A stretch of DNA of 64,000 bases from Parvibaculaceae bacterium PLY_AMNH_Bact1 (GTDB lineage: Bacteria > Pseudomonadota > Alphaproteobacteria > Parvibaculales > Parvibaculaceae), in NCBI GenBank assembly GCA_032881465.1, contig CP126168.1:2232001-2296000 (forward strand). The letters run 5' to 3'. Positions 36,958 to 46,877 of the stretch are shown here, piece after piece. Position 1 is the stretch's first letter. Every line of letters begins with the position of its first letter. The translations under genes and the position numbers were made by a program. A model generated the notes under the pieces. That model worked only from the letters and a program-made list of their open reading frames with translations, was not told where the DNA came from and did no database searches.

Positions 36958-38037
36958 ATGAAACTCCGCGTGACTCCCACAGCGGCTGCGTTGATAGCAG
37001 CTGTTATTTTAGTTTTGCCAAAAATGGTCCTGGCTGAAAATGAGCCAGGCGGACCACCTCCTTCCCTTGTGCAGGTAGATGCGGTGATCACTGAACCATT
37101 CGGCCAGACCGCCCCCGTCATTGGACGACTGGTATCTCGGCAAGCAGGCGTTGTTGCAGCTCGGATTGCTGGTGCGGTCGCGAAGATGCATGTGCACATA
37201 GGAGACCATGTAGAGGAAGGTGACCTAATGGCGGAGCTCGTCTCCGACAGCTTGGAAGTAGAAGTAAAGCGGATGGAGGCAGCGCTACAACGTGCAGAAG
37301 CTGAACTGGCAATCCGCAGAAATGAATCAGAACGTTTACGCCGTCTCAGAAACTCCGCAGCTTTCCAGCAGGGTCAATATGAAGACAAGAAGCTCGAGGT
37401 GACAACGCTGGAAAGTCGGGTCACTGAAGCCAAAGCAGATCTGGAAATCGCGCGTCTCAACCTGGACTACGCAAGCATTCGGGCACCCTATAGTGGAACA
37501 GTAACGCTGCGACAGACCGAGGCTGGCGCATACGTCCCACTCGGGGCCCCCGTCATTAGCCTGGTCAACGACCAATCACTGGAAGCTGAAGCAGATATAC
37601 CCTCCGACCGAATGGCCGGTCTCCACTCAGGCCGCAAAGTGACTGTAGAGATAGCTGGCATTGAGGCACCTGCCACCGTACGTGCGCTCGTACCCGTCGA
37701 AAACCCTCTTACACGGACACGCGCAGTACGCATTACATTGGAAGATGATGTTGGTGAGCGCTTCACCCCCAACCAGACAGCCATCGTCCACATCCCGGTT
37801 GGAGAACGCAGGGACGTTGTCACCGTCCACAAAGACGCCATCGTCAACCGGCAGGGCGAGACCATTGTCTTTATCGTGACCAACAACACAGCAGAAATGC
37901 GGGCCGTTCAATTGGGCGAACCAGTCGGCGGACGCTTTGTGGTCATCGAAGGCCTGTCAGTAGGTGATAGCGTTGCCGTTCGCGGCAATGAACGTCTTCG
38001 CTCTGGTCAGCCTGTCCGCATCGACGAAGGAGCCTGA
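36958..38037 (+). CDS. RND efflux periplasmic adaptor (HlyD/MFP family)
   Basis: A 359-residue exported adaptor. A signal peptide (about 1-26, ending VLAEN) precedes the biotinyl-lipoyl-like half motifs (QAGVVAARIAGAVAKMHVHIGDHVEEGD and the matching APYSGTV half), which flank a coiled-coil hairpin (about 95-165). The usual beta-barrel and membrane-proximal domains follow. It links the inner-membrane pump encoded immediately downstream (5 bp) to an outer-membrane channel, which is not encoded here. Confidence 0.92.
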   Translation: MKLRVTPTAAALIAAVILVLPKMVLAENEPGGPPPSLVQVDAVITEPFGQTAPVIGRLVSRQAGVVAARIAGAVAKMHVHIGDHVEEGDLMAELVSDSLEVEVKRMEAALQRAEAELAIRRNESERLRRLRNSAAFQQGQYEDKKLEVTTLESRVTEAKADLEIARLNLDYASIRAPYSGTVTLRQTEAGAYVPLGAPVISLVNDQSLEAEADIPSDRMAGLHSGRKVTVEIAGIEAPATVRALVPVENPLTRTRAVRITLEDDVGERFTPNQTAIVHIPVGERRDVVTVHKDAIVNRQGETIVFIVTNNTAEMRAVQLGEPVGGRFVVIEGLSVGDSVAVRGNERLRSGQPVRIDEGA

Positions 38038-38042
38038 TCGAC

Positions 38043-41000
38043 ATGAATCTGATCCGCCTATCCATTGAACGGCCGACAGCCATTCTGGCGGGCGTGATCA
38101 TTCTCGTTGTTTTCGGGTTTGTAGCACTCCGCGCCATTCCCATTCAGCTGATACCTGACGTCCGCAAACCGCTCCTGACCATCTCAACAAATTGGCAAGG
38201 CGCCTCTCCTGTTGAAATCGAGCGAGAGATTGTCAATCGGCAGGAAGACAATCTGAAAGGTCTGGAAGGCGTCACTCAGATGACCAGCCGTTCGCGTCCA
38301 GGCCGCGGCGAAGTCTTTCTGGAGTATGCGCTGGGCACTGACATGAACCGCGCCATGCTTCTAGTCTCCAACAGGTTGGATCAGATCGGCGACTATCCAG
38401 ATGAAGCCCGCGAGCCAGTCCTCCGTTCTGCCGGGAGTGAAGACAATCCCATTACTTGGATTGTGCTGACCCGCCTGCCCGGCAACGAACGCCCGATGAA
38501 TTCTTATGGGGACTTTGTCGAAGACGTTATCCAGGAACGCTTAGAGCGGGTTCCAGGTGTCAGTCGTTCAAACCTCTTTGGCGGAACCGAGCGCGAGCTT
38601 CAGGTCATCATTCACCCAGATCGCCTTGCGAGATATGGCCTGACTGTCCCAGACGTATTGCAGCGCTTACGGGCCGCAAACGCCTCAATTTCAGCCGGTG
38701 AAGTGGAAGAAGGCAAGCGCGCCTACATTGTACGAACGGAAGGAGAGTTGAAATCTGTTGATCAGGTTCGCAATGTCGTGCTCCGGACCACGCAGGATGT
38801 GACCTCCGGGCGCATCGGCCGCGTCGTCGTCGGCGACATTGCCTCTGTTGAATTTGGTTTTAAACAACGGACCGGACAATTTCGTAGCCTTGGCATGGAC
38901 GCCATGTCTGTCAATGCTGTGCGCGAGGCCGGCGCCAACGTCATCGAGACAATGGAAGGCATCCGCGAAGCCCTCAAGGAACTCAATGAATATGAGCTTC
39001 CAAATGCAGGACTTCAGGCTGTGCAATCATATGATGAGACGGTCTATATCGAGTCCGCCATCAGTCTTGTACAGCAGAACATTTTTGTCGGTGGCACGCT
39101 GGCGGTCATTGTCCTCATTCTGTTTCTGCGGTCCTGGCGGGCAACGCTGGTCGTCGCGCTCTCAATCCCGGTTTCCATCGTCGGGTCATTTGTTGCCATG
39201 GCAGCCCTTGGCCAGTCCATCAATGTAATCTCACTGGCCGGGATAGCTTTTGCCGTTGGCCTGGTGGTCGACGCTGCCATCGTCGTGCTGGAGAACATCT
39301 TCCGCCTGAAGTCAGAAGGCCATGACCGGAAAACAGCGGCTTATGAAGGCACTAAGCAGGTCTGGAGCGCGGTCCTCGTTTCAGCCACAACAACAGTCGC
39401 TGTGTTCGCCCCTATTCTCCTCATGCAGGCGGAAGTGGGTCAGCTTTTCCGAGACATTGCTGTCGCAATCTCCGTTGCTGTTTCCCTGTCCTTGCTCGTT
39501 GCCGTCACCGTCATACCTGCACTTGCGGCACAGCTTCTCCCTCGCGATGGAGACGACGATGTGCTCTTCACGCTTCCACGACTTGATGACCTCGCCTCTC
39601 AGTTTGTGGCGAAAGTTCTCGAGGCCGTGTCCTGGATGATTGCATCCATTAAGCGCGCAGGCAGCACAGTTGCAATCATCTGCGGCGTTGCAGCATTGGG
39701 CACCCTGCTCTTTCTGCCGAAACTGGACTATCTGCCAGATGGCAATCAGGCCTTTGTCTTCGGCTATATCAGCCCACCGCCAGGCTACAATCTGGAAACA
39801 GCTCTTCAGATCGCCGGACGTGTGGAAGATGCCAATCGCGACAATTGGGCACCTACAGCTCCTGCAGACAGAGACCCGGAAGACCGCCCCTGGATGCGGA
39901 ACTTTTTCTTCTTTGCATCAACAAACTTCGCATTTGTCGGCGCCTATCCTGAGAATGTTGAACGCGCAAGTGAACTCATACCACTCCTCAGTGAGCCAGT
40001 GCTTCGTGAGCCGGGTACCTTTGGGTTTTTCGCCCAGCGCTCTCTCTTTGGTCGTGGCGTCGGTGGCGGACGCCAGGTCAATTTTGTCATTGCCGGAACA
40101 GACACCAACGACATTGTTGCAGTTGCCAGACGCGCCGCCGATAAAGTGGAAGCACTACTACCGCGGTCCGAAGGGCATCAGATGCGTCCCCAACCTTCGC
40201 TGGAACTCGGCGCTCCCGAAGTTCGTATCACGCCCAACCGAGTCCGTCTTGGCGACAATGGCCTTTCTGCTGCGGAGCTGGGCATTACACTGGATGCCTT
40301 CAATGACGGCCTGCGCGTCGATGAAATCACTGTCGACGGCCGCCGCATGGATCTCGCCCTCTACGGCAATTTTGAGCAAGCAGACGAGACCCAAAGCATC
40401 AACAATCTGCCGGTCGTCACCCGATCTGGAACCATTGTGCCGGCAAGCTCTCTCGCAGACATCGAAATTACTGCAGGCCCCTCAGAAATTCATCACCTGG
40501 AACGCTTCCGTGTAATCACCCTGCAAGTCCGTCCTGCAGCTGAGCTACCGTTGGAAGAAGCTCTCTCCATTCTCGAGGGCGTTATTGACGAGCTGGAGGC
40601 CGAGGGCATCCCACAAACAGTCCGCATGGGACTTGGCGGTTCCGCCGATCAGCTCGAAGAAGCCTGGGGCGAGCTTGTGATGAACCTAGCACTAGCACTC
40701 ATCATTGTTTATCTCGTGATGGCCGTGCTCTTTGAAAGCTTCATCTACCCGCTGATCATCATGCTATCCGTACCGCTTGCGACCGCAGGCGGTGTGGCAG
40801 GTCTTGTGATCCTCAACATCTTCACCTTCCAGGCGCTCGACATGCTGACCCTCTTAGGGTTTGTGATCCTGATCGGGATCGTAGTGAACAATGCCATCCT
40901 GCTGGTGCACCAGTCCCTCTATGGATTGCGAGAACAGGGCGAGAGCTTCGATGAAGCTATATCTGGCGCGGTACGGAACCGCATTCGGCCTATCTTCATG

Positions 41001-41222
41001 TCAACGCTGACAAGCATCTTCGGCATGGCGCCACTGGTACTCTTTCCAGGGGCTGGCTCAGAGCTCTATCGCGGCTTAGGCACAGTTGTGATTGGTGGTC
41101 TGATGCTCTCAGCCCTGCTGACGCTACTCATCATCCCGCCGCTTCTCAAAATCATCTTGCCGATATTTGAGAAGGAAACCTATCCGAACCAAGGCAGCTC
41201 CACCGCTGCCCCGGCTGAATAG
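38043..41222 (+). CDS. RND family efflux permease
   Basis: A 1059-residue inner-membrane pump with twelve membrane helices in two repeats and two large periplasmic loops. The N-terminus (SIERPTAILAGVIILVVFGF) and GASPVEIEREI are typical. The proton-relay helix 4 reads GLVVDAAIVVLEN, one Asp followed by Ala rather than the Asp-Asp pair of AcrB, as in several non-AcrB RND branches. Helix 10 region MLTLLGFVILIGIVVNNAILL matches the other half. It forms a two-gene operon with the adaptor. The substrate is unknown. Confidence 0.93.
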   Translation: MNLIRLSIERPTAILAGVIILVVFGFVALRAIPIQLIPDVRKPLLTISTNWQGASPVEIEREIVNRQEDNLKGLEGVTQMTSRSRPGRGEVFLEYALGTDMNRAMLLVSNRLDQIGDYPDEAREPVLRSAGSEDNPITWIVLTRLPGNERPMNSYGDFVEDVIQERLERVPGVSRSNLFGGTERELQVIIHPDRLARYGLTVPDVLQRLRAANASISAGEVEEGKRAYIVRTEGELKSVDQVRNVVLRTTQDVTSGRIGRVVVGDIASVEFGFKQRTGQFRSLGMDAMSVNAVREAGANVIETMEGIREALKELNEYELPNAGLQAVQSYDETVYIESAISLVQQNIFVGGTLAVIVLILFLRSWRATLVVALSIPVSIVGSFVAMAALGQSINVISLAGIAFAVGLVVDAAIVVLENIFRLKSEGHDRKTAAYEGTKQVWSAVLVSATTTVAVFAPILLMQAEVGQLFRDIAVAISVAVSLSLLVAVTVIPALAAQLLPRDGDDDVLFTLPRLDDLASQFVAKVLEAVSWMIASIKRAGSTVAIICGVAALGTLLFLPKLDYLPDGNQAFVFGYISPPPGYNLETALQIAGRVEDANRDNWAPTAPADRDPEDRPWMRNFFFFASTNFAFVGAYPENVERASELIPLLSEPVLREPGTFGFFAQRSLFGRGVGGGRQVNFVIAGTDTNDIVAVARRAADKVEALLPRSEGHQMRPQPSLELGAPEVRITPNRVRLGDNGLSAAELGITLDAFNDGLRVDEITVDGRRMDLALYGNFEQADETQSINNLPVVTRSGTIVPASSLADIEITAGPSEIHHLERFRVITLQVRPAAELPLEEALSILEGVIDELEAEGIPQTVRMGLGGSADQLEEAWGELVMNLALALIIVYLVMAVLFESFIYPLIIMLSVPLATAGGVAGLVILNIFTFQALDMLTLLGFVILIGIVVNNAILLVHQSLYGLREQGESFDEAISGAVRNRIRPIFMSTLTSIFGMAPLVLFPGAGSELYRGLGTVVIGGLMLSALLTLLIIPPLLKIILPIFEKETYPNQGSSTAAPAE

Positions 41223-41227
41223 TGGTA

Positions 41228-42238
41228 TCAGGCAATATCAATCACGATCTTGCCGAAGTGCGACGCCCCGGCCATATGGCCAAGCGCAGTACCAAGTTCT
41301 TCGAGCCCATAATGGGCGTCAATCACTGGCTTGATATTGTTGCGCTCAATGCCCCGCACCATATCCTCGAACTGCTCCCGGTTCCCGACCGTGATACCTT
41401 TAATAGTTAGATTTTGTGAGAATATCGCTGCCACATTCACGTCCTTCATGAGCCCAGACAAAAGCCCAATCACAGCAATATGACCACCAACCCGCGCTGC
41501 CATGATCGATTGTTGCAGCGTCTCAGCACCGCCGACTTCGACTACATGATCCACGCCACGCCCACCGGTAATCTTACGCGCTTCGGCAGCCCAATCCGGC
41601 GTGGCTTTATAGTTGATCACATGATCTGCGCCCAACTCCTTTGCCCGCTCAAGCTTCTCATCAGATGATGAGGTGATGATCACTTCTGCCCCCGCTGCTT
41701 TCGCAAACTGCAGACCAAAAATCGAGACACCGCCAGTCCCCTGCAGAAGCACCGTATTGCCCGCCTTGATCTGCCCTTCCGAAACAAGGGCCCGCCATGC
41801 GGTCAATCCCGCACAAGGCAGACAAGCCGCCTCAGCGTCACTCAACATATCAGGAAGCTTCGACACACCTTCTTCTGACAGGCAGATATATTCCTCCGCA
41901 CATCCATTGATCGGTCCACCAACGGACCCGCTCAGCGCCGTTGGTGTTGGCTCACCGGCAATCCACCCCTGAAAGAAAAGCGGCGATACACGCTCGCCGG
42001 CGGCAACGCGGGAAACACCAGCGCCGACTGCTTCAACGACGCCCGCACCGTCAGATAGCGGGACCAGTGGCAATGGATAGTTGCCGCCAAACCCGGATAC
42101 GATGGCAAGGTCGCGATAGTTGAGACAGGCATTATTGAGTTTCACCAAGACCTGTCCAGGACCGGGCTCCGGCTTTATCAAATCCGCTGCCTTCAAATTC
42201 TCCAGGCCAAAAGCACCCTCCACCTGCATTGCACGCAT
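41228..42238 (-). CDS. Zinc-free MDR oxidoreductase (quinone oxidoreductase-like)
   Basis: A 336-residue medium-chain reductase/dehydrogenase. The NAD(P) site is LLQGTGGVSIFGLQFAKAAG, and the N-terminal NNACLNYRDLAIVSG and LSDGAGVVEAVGAG are typical, while the Cys/His zinc ligands of alcohol dehydrogenases are missing at their usual positions. Reduction of enones or quinones is likely. Adjacent GTG (42241) and ATG (42238) starts follow GGGAG; the ATG has better spacing. It converges on the RND pump gene with 5 bp between stops. Confidence 0.87.
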   Translation of the reverse strand: MRAMQVEGAFGLENLKAADLIKPEPGPGQVLVKLNNACLNYRDLAIVSGFGGNYPLPLVPLSDGAGVVEAVGAGVSRVAAGERVSPLFFQGWIAGEPTPTALSGSVGGPINGCAEEYICLSEEGVSKLPDMLSDAEAACLPCAGLTAWRALVSEGQIKAGNTVLLQGTGGVSIFGLQFAKAAGAEVIITSSSDEKLERAKELGADHVINYKATPDWAAEARKITGGRGVDHVVEVGGAETLQQSIMAARVGGHIAVIGLLSGLMKDVNVAAIFSQNLTIKGITVGNREQFEDMVRGIERNNIKPVIDAHYGLEELGTALGHMAGASHFGKIVIDIA

Positions 42239-42378
42239 CACAATCTCCCTTAGTCAAATTTTGTGGTTTCAATGTCCGTTGGGAGTAACATCTGCATCGG
42301 ACCAGCCTTCTGTCAATGGAAGCACCCACGCAAAGGGACCTAAGTGCAGCGGCGATAAACGATGACGGAGGGGAAGCC

Positions 42379-43110
42379 ATGGATCGCGCCGATTACAAAA
42401 GAGATTTAAAAGACCGACAGGAACTGCTCAATCTGGTGCAACAGGCCATGCTCCGCCAAAATGAGCGCGGCATTGTGGTATTTGAAGGCTGGGACGCCGC
42501 TGGCAAAGGCAGCACCATCCGCCGGATAGCCTGGTGCCTTGACCCCCGGACTCTCCACGTCTGGTCAATCTCGGCTCCGACTGAATCGGAAATAAACGGC
42601 CATTGGCTAAAGCGTTTCTGGACACGCATCCCATCGCGCGGGGACATCGCGCTCTTCGACCGATCCTGGTATGGCCGCGTGCTAGTAGAACGTGTGGAAG
42701 GTTTCGCCAGCGAAGCAGAGTGGCGACGCGCCTATCGTGAGATCAACGAGTTTGAATGGTCACTCGCTGAGGAAGGCTACAGGATCGTCAAAATCTTTAT
42801 GGACATCTCACCTGAAACGCAGCTCCATCGCCTTAAATCACGCCTCGAAACCCCAACAAAGCGCTGGAAGTTGACAGAAGAAGACATCCGCAACAGATCT
42901 AGGTGGGACGCCTACAAGATCGCCTACAATGAAATGATCAAAACTTGTTCCCCCGAACACGCGCCCTGGCATGTCATCGATGCCAACTCAAAGCAGGAAG
43001 CACGGATTGCTTGTTTCGATCGGATCATTGCGCGCTTCTCGCAAGGGCTCGACATAGAGCCACCAGATGTGAGCCCGATGATCCGCAGCTACCTCAAAAA
43101 TGCGAAGTAA
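42379..43110 (+). CDS. Polyphosphate kinase 2 family protein
   Basis: A 243-residue single-domain PPK2 that transfers phosphate between polyphosphate and nucleotides. Walker A is EGWDAAGKGSTIRR; the lid region shows SWYGRVLVERVEG and the second conserved block is SPETQLHRLKSRL. The ATG at 42379 follows GGAGGGGAAGCC; the frame extends 21 codons upstream without homology. The last 36 codons and stop (43000-43110) have a diverged second copy at 44170-44280, beyond the DUF4238 gene. The direction of transfer (NDP or NTP synthesis) cannot be read. Confidence 0.92.
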   Translation: MDRADYKRDLKDRQELLNLVQQAMLRQNERGIVVFEGWDAAGKGSTIRRIAWCLDPRTLHVWSISAPTESEINGHWLKRFWTRIPSRGDIALFDRSWYGRVLVERVEGFASEAEWRRAYREINEFEWSLAEEGYRIVKIFMDISPETQLHRLKSRLETPTKRWKLTEEDIRNRSRWDAYKIAYNEMIKTCSPEHAPWHVIDANSKQEARIACFDRIIARFSQGLDIEPPDVSPMIRSYLKNAK

Positions 43111-43135
43111 TTCGGGCATCTCAACACAAACCAAC

Positions 43136-44074
43136 TCACTGCTTCGCGGCTGGGCTACTTTTGTCGAGAATGGTGTGGTTACGTAAGACAGCCAACCTCT
43201 CGAATGCTGTCGAATGTCGCCTTGTTGCCATATGCTTCTGAACGAAGGTCAACATATGGTCATCAACTCCATATACAAAATCCGTCGCATGCATGACGGT
43301 CAACTTGTTCACGTCTTTCGCATGTTGCCTGCGTTTGCGCCCCTTTAGTTCCTCCAACACAGGATATTCTCGAGCTGCAACAAACAATTGTGTCGGCGAA
43401 ATTGGCATCGTCAAAAATGAGGCCGCTTGATCGAATGCCGCTGGCATCCGAACTGGGTGGTCAGAGGTCAAAAGTCGAATTCCACACCCGTCAAATCTAA
43501 GAACTGACCAATGCATATTGTTAATCAAACCACCTATACCGCTATGATCCATAAGCCGGCGCGCAATCTGTAGAGCGAACCGATCTTCATGCTGTGGGTC
43601 CAGCTGAGCTAAGTATTCATCCACCGTCAAAGGGTCCGTCGGAGTGCGCAATGCATCATAGTGCTCCTGAAGCCCCGGGGTTGTCTCTGCCCAGGCTTCT
43701 TTCACGTTCGTTTTTAACTGCTGAATCTCTCGGGGGTTCCTTAATGGCAATGACCAAACAAATCTGGTCCAATCACTCCTTCGATTTGCTGGCCATTGAG
43801 AATCCGGCAATTCATTGTCTAACAATTTAAGCGCAGCAGCAGCCCTTGAATCCAACGGTACCATAAAATCTCGTTCCATCACCGGTGCTTGGTCCTTGGG
43901 CAAACCATTAATGGAATACAATCCAGGTTCATAAGCTGTACCTTTGGGCACTATTCGTTTGGTTTTTACAGCAGGGCCTTGCGGCCTACTGAACCGACAA
44001 ACCATACCGTCCTCTCCTGCCCATCTGGAAAGGTAAAAGACAGGAAGATAGTGGTGCTTATGTGGATTGCTCAT
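43136..44074 (-). CDS. DUF4238 domain protein
   Basis: A 312-residue protein beginning KHHYLPVFYLSRW, the hallmark of the DUF4238 family, whose members are scattered among accessory regions and have no established activity. An LTSDHPV segment near the middle and a His-rich end (MHATDFVYGVDDHM) are also characteristic. The gene is more AT-rich than its neighbours, lies on the opposite strand to PPK2, and is bracketed by the true PPK2 end and a second, diverged PPK2 end. That placement suggests insertion, with DUF4238 as cargo. Confidence 0.8.
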   Translation of the reverse strand: MSNPHKHHYLPVFYLSRWAGEDGMVCRFSRPQGPAVKTKRIVPKGTAYEPGLYSINGLPKDQAPVMERDFMVPLDSRAAAALKLLDNELPDSQWPANRRSDWTRFVWSLPLRNPREIQQLKTNVKEAWAETTPGLQEHYDALRTPTDPLTVDEYLAQLDPQHEDRFALQIARRLMDHSGIGGLINNMHWSVLRFDGCGIRLLTSDHPVRMPAAFDQAASFLTMPISPTQLFVAAREYPVLEELKGRKRRQHAKDVNKLTVMHATDFVYGVDDHMLTFVQKHMATRRHSTAFERLAVLRNHTILDKSSPAAKQ

Positions 44075-44169
44075 CGCCGATGATCCATTGAAAATCTAGC
44101 CCAATGCTAGCGAATTATAGATATGACGCTTTGCACTATTTTCCAGGGTAGGCACGCAAAAGATGGCGT

Positions 44170-44280
44170 GCACGGCTTGATTATTGTGACCGCATTTTGG
44201 AGTGTTTCTCAAGCGGCCTTGATGTGGAACCACCGGACGTGAGCCCGGTGGTCCCAGCCTATCTGAGCGATGCAGACTAA
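44170..44280 (+). pseudogene. Diverged 3'-end fragment of a PPK2 gene
   Basis: The plus-strand frame ending in TAA at 44280 encodes a 36-residue segment that aligns without gaps to the last 36 residues of the PPK2 at 42379-43110. It shares GLD-V/I-EPPDVSP and the DRI motif before it. By my count about 72 of 111 bases are identical. No start codon, ribosome binding site or remaining PPK2 sequence precedes it, so it is a remnant. Confidence 0.8.
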
Positions 44281-44730
44281 CTATCCCGTGATTGGATGTG
44301 GCAGGCGACGTTCAGTCGCCGCGCGCGCAAGCTCATCCCAGATTTGAGTTTCAAGTTTCCGCGCGTCGGCTCCCTCAACTGTCTCCACATAAGCCTGGAG
44401 CTCAATCAAAAGTCCTGCGAGGTCATCATTTGCCTGATCAAGCTCACTGACCTTGACGCTTGGATCGCTGGTGGCGGCGGCTGCTTCAACACGAGAACGC
44501 AAATCGCCGGTCGGCAAAATACCTGCAGCTCCAGCAAAGATACTGCGCATCGCCGCATTCTCCTGAACACGAATGTCAGCGGCGCGCTCAAACTCCGTTG
44601 CTGTTTGAAACATCATCAACCCAATCACCGACGAGCTGCCAACCGCATATTCAGACGACAAGTGAGGCGCGATATCGGTAAGAATACGCTCGAACGAGCG
44701 CATCATCACTGTTTGAACATTAGGCTTCAT
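44281..44730 (-). CDS. Hypothetical helical protein linked to a phosphotransferase
   Basis: A 149-residue all-helical protein without recognisable domains. It starts MKPNVQTVMMRSFERIL and is rich in Ala and Glu. Its ATG lies inside the end of the upstream phosphotransferase gene (4-bp overlap), so the two are translationally coupled and probably work together. A small helical partner downstream of such phosphotransferases is a recurring arrangement in my recollection, but its role is unknown. Its stop abuts the PPK2 fragment. Confidence 0.7.
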   Translation of the reverse strand: MKPNVQTVMMRSFERILTDIAPHLSSEYAVGSSSVIGLMMFQTATEFERAADIRVQENAAMRSIFAGAAGILPTGDLRSRVEAAAATSDPSVKVSELDQANDDLAGLLIELQAYVETVEGADARKLETQIWDELARAATERRLPHPITG

Positions 44731-45767
44731 GACCGGCCCTCCGCTTTAATGAGATCAGGCATCCACCCGATCAGCTGACGATTGTGAACGTCTGTGCAGT
44801 ACCAGCTGGAAAAAGCCATGATTGGGTCAACATTGTTGCCTTCTTCATATTCTTTGCCCGCAGAAATCCAGATCGCCAACCCTTTCACAGCAGAGAAGAC
44901 TTCCCACCAGCGAAGGGCAATCGGGTCGATTTCAATCCCTGAATGTTCCGACCAGATGGCGAGAGCCTTATCGCGGTCAATCATGCTGCCAGGGCGGGGA
45001 TCATTGAAGGCCCAGAGCGGATCAGCCGCCCAGGCAATGTCCTCCAGCGGGTCTCCCAGATGGCACATTTCCCAATCAAGAATTGTCTTGAGGTCACCTG
45101 CCTCATTGTACAGGAAGTTGCCAGTGCGATAGTCCCCGTGCACCACAGAGATCTTCTTCGGCGGTGGCGGTGGGTTGCGCCTTAGCCAGCGAATAGCGCC
45201 TTTGGCAATCGGCTGGGGACAGAGAGCATCCCCATCAATCTCCCCCTCCCAGTAATCGAGCGCTACTTTCCAACACGTATCTGCTGCGGGGTAGTCCGCC
45301 GCATCTGCAAACCCGATCGCGGACGGGTCATGGCCCGCAATCGTGCCCAGATGACGCCAGAACTGCTCACCAATGGTGTCGGCGAGCGGCCCATAGGGGT
45401 CAGGCCCAAACGGCGACGCTGCTTGGGCATTCTCAATCTGCTCCATGACGAAGAAAGGACGCTCAAGCCACTTCTCATCCGTCTCCAAATAGAGCGGTTC
45501 AGGAACTGGCAGGCCGGTCGGATGGAAGGCCCGATAAGCGTTGAACTCAACGTCCCGTTCCGTCTCAATCAGACTTGCTTCCGGATCGCGACGCAGAATG
45601 AGCGCCCTCTCCTTCTGCGTGCCGCCTTCTGTCCAACTGGCCCGAAACCGATATGTCTCCCGGCTCGCGCCACCATGAATGCGCGACAGATCACTAACCT
45701 CAAAATCACTTCCTGCCGGGTTCTTATGCGCCAGATAGGCGGCGGTCTTTTGTGCAATATCTTCCAT
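44727..45767 (-). CDS. Phosphotransferase family protein (APH/ACAD10-like)
   Basis: A 346-residue small-molecule kinase of the aminoglycoside phosphotransferase/choline kinase fold. The catalytic loop is VHGDYRTGNFLYN and the metal site ILDWEMCHLGDPLEDIAWA. The WEMCHLGDP form is that of the ACAD10/11-like group, often linked to hydroxy-acyl-CoA breakdown. The N-terminal VSDLSRIHGGASRETYRF contributes the nucleotide loop. It lies 3 bp after the preceding gene and 4 bp overlapping the next, within a three-gene operon. Confidence 0.88.
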   Translation of the reverse strand: MEDIAQKTAAYLAHKNPAGSDFEVSDLSRIHGGASRETYRFRASWTEGGTQKERALILRRDPEASLIETERDVEFNAYRAFHPTGLPVPEPLYLETDEKWLERPFFVMEQIENAQAASPFGPDPYGPLADTIGEQFWRHLGTIAGHDPSAIGFADAADYPAADTCWKVALDYWEGEIDGDALCPQPIAKGAIRWLRRNPPPPPKKISVVHGDYRTGNFLYNEAGDLKTILDWEMCHLGDPLEDIAWAADPLWAFNDPRPGSMIDRDKALAIWSEHSGIEIDPIALRWWEVFSAVKGLAIWISAGKEYEEGNNVDPIMAFSSWYCTDVHNRQLIGWMPDLIKAEGRS

Positions 45768-45770
45768 CGA

Positions 45771-46877
45771 TCAGGGCGCCATATCTAAAAGGTCTGAGAA
45801 ACCGGAAGGCTCATGACGGCCCATGATCAACTGCTCAAGGATGCCTGAACCATTCTTCACCTCACCATCTGGCAAAGTCATCTTGGCTTCCACAAAAGCC
45901 TGAATATGAAGGTAAGGCGGCATGGAGTCGGTAATGTCAGCTGTCTTGATCGTGTCATACCCCACTTCCAACTCACCATGCAGGCTGCCATGCCCCCAAA
46001 CAGGGTTCATGTAGCCAAGACCGGTCATGTAAAAGTTCCACTTCGGCGTGAGCTCAATGAAGGTCTTTTCGCGTTTGTAGTTTTCCATCTCAATGGTCGC
46101 GGACTTTGCAAAGCGCGTTCCGGATTGAAACTCCAGGTTGGACCAGCAAGAACGCGTATGTTCCGGCTCCGCATCCCCCAGACCACAAATCACCGCCGCC
46201 GTGTTCCATGGCTCTCCACTCGCATAAGTGTTGAGGTGATAGAGCGAAATACAGTCGTCGAAATTAAGCGGCGCCCAGAGCCAGTAGAATTGTGGTTCCT
46301 GGGCTGGTGCGACAGGTTGGGCATCTGCAGCACCAATCGGCCGTGTCCCCCAGGATCGATCGCGCGTGCCCACAAAGGCATCGCGGTTCACTTCAATTCG
46401 GTCGCCATTGACCTCAATCCATCCCTCCCAAGTGATGTTCTGGGTCATCCGCGTCACATCCATCATGGCCCGTGAGCCGTTGCGGGTGATGAAACGCGGT
46501 TCTTCAATCGGCTGCGCGCGTGCATGGAACGTCAGGTCAGCACTGATCCCATGTTCGTTTTCATCAACAATCAAACGCACAGACTGTAGCGGTTCAATGA
46601 TCTCAACCGCGATCGGCCCGACTTTCGTGTTGAGGCGCTCCGAATGCAGGATGCGAGAAGCATGGAGATTGTGCTGCACGCCTTCATGCACCACACAGAA
46701 AGAGGCATCCATCACATTCAGATGCGGGTAGACCCCAAGTGCTGCTGCAAAGAACTGAGAGCCATCTTTGGTATATCCGTTGAAAAAATACCGATCATAG
46801 AAGTTCCTATCAGTGCCAGAATAGGCAATCGGTTCCGGCGTCTGATGTATTGGATATTCATCACCTTTGGTGAGCAT
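45771..46877 (-). CDS. Conserved hypothetical protein, beta-rich
   Basis: A 368-residue soluble protein with many aromatic and beta-type segments (YDRYFFNGYTKDGSQFF, FYWLWAPLNFDDCISLYHLN), suggesting a lipocalin- or CrtC/AttH-like beta fold; I cannot name the family with certainty. The start at 46877 is preceded by GGGAGAGG; the open frame extends 38 codons upstream without features. It is the first gene of the operon with the phosphotransferase, so a shared lipid or terpenoid substrate is a possibility. Confidence 0.75.
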   Translation of the reverse strand: MLTKGDEYPIHQTPEPIAYSGTDRNFYDRYFFNGYTKDGSQFFAAALGVYPHLNVMDASFCVVHEGVQHNLHASRILHSERLNTKVGPIAVEIIEPLQSVRLIVDENEHGISADLTFHARAQPIEEPRFITRNGSRAMMDVTRMTQNITWEGWIEVNGDRIEVNRDAFVGTRDRSWGTRPIGAADAQPVAPAQEPQFYWLWAPLNFDDCISLYHLNTYASGEPWNTAAVICGLGDAEPEHTRSCWSNLEFQSGTRFAKSATIEMENYKREKTFIELTPKWNFYMTGLGYMNPVWGHGSLHGELEVGYDTIKTADITDSMPPYLHIQAFVEAKMTLPDGEVKNGSGILEQLIMGRHEPSGFSDLLDMAP

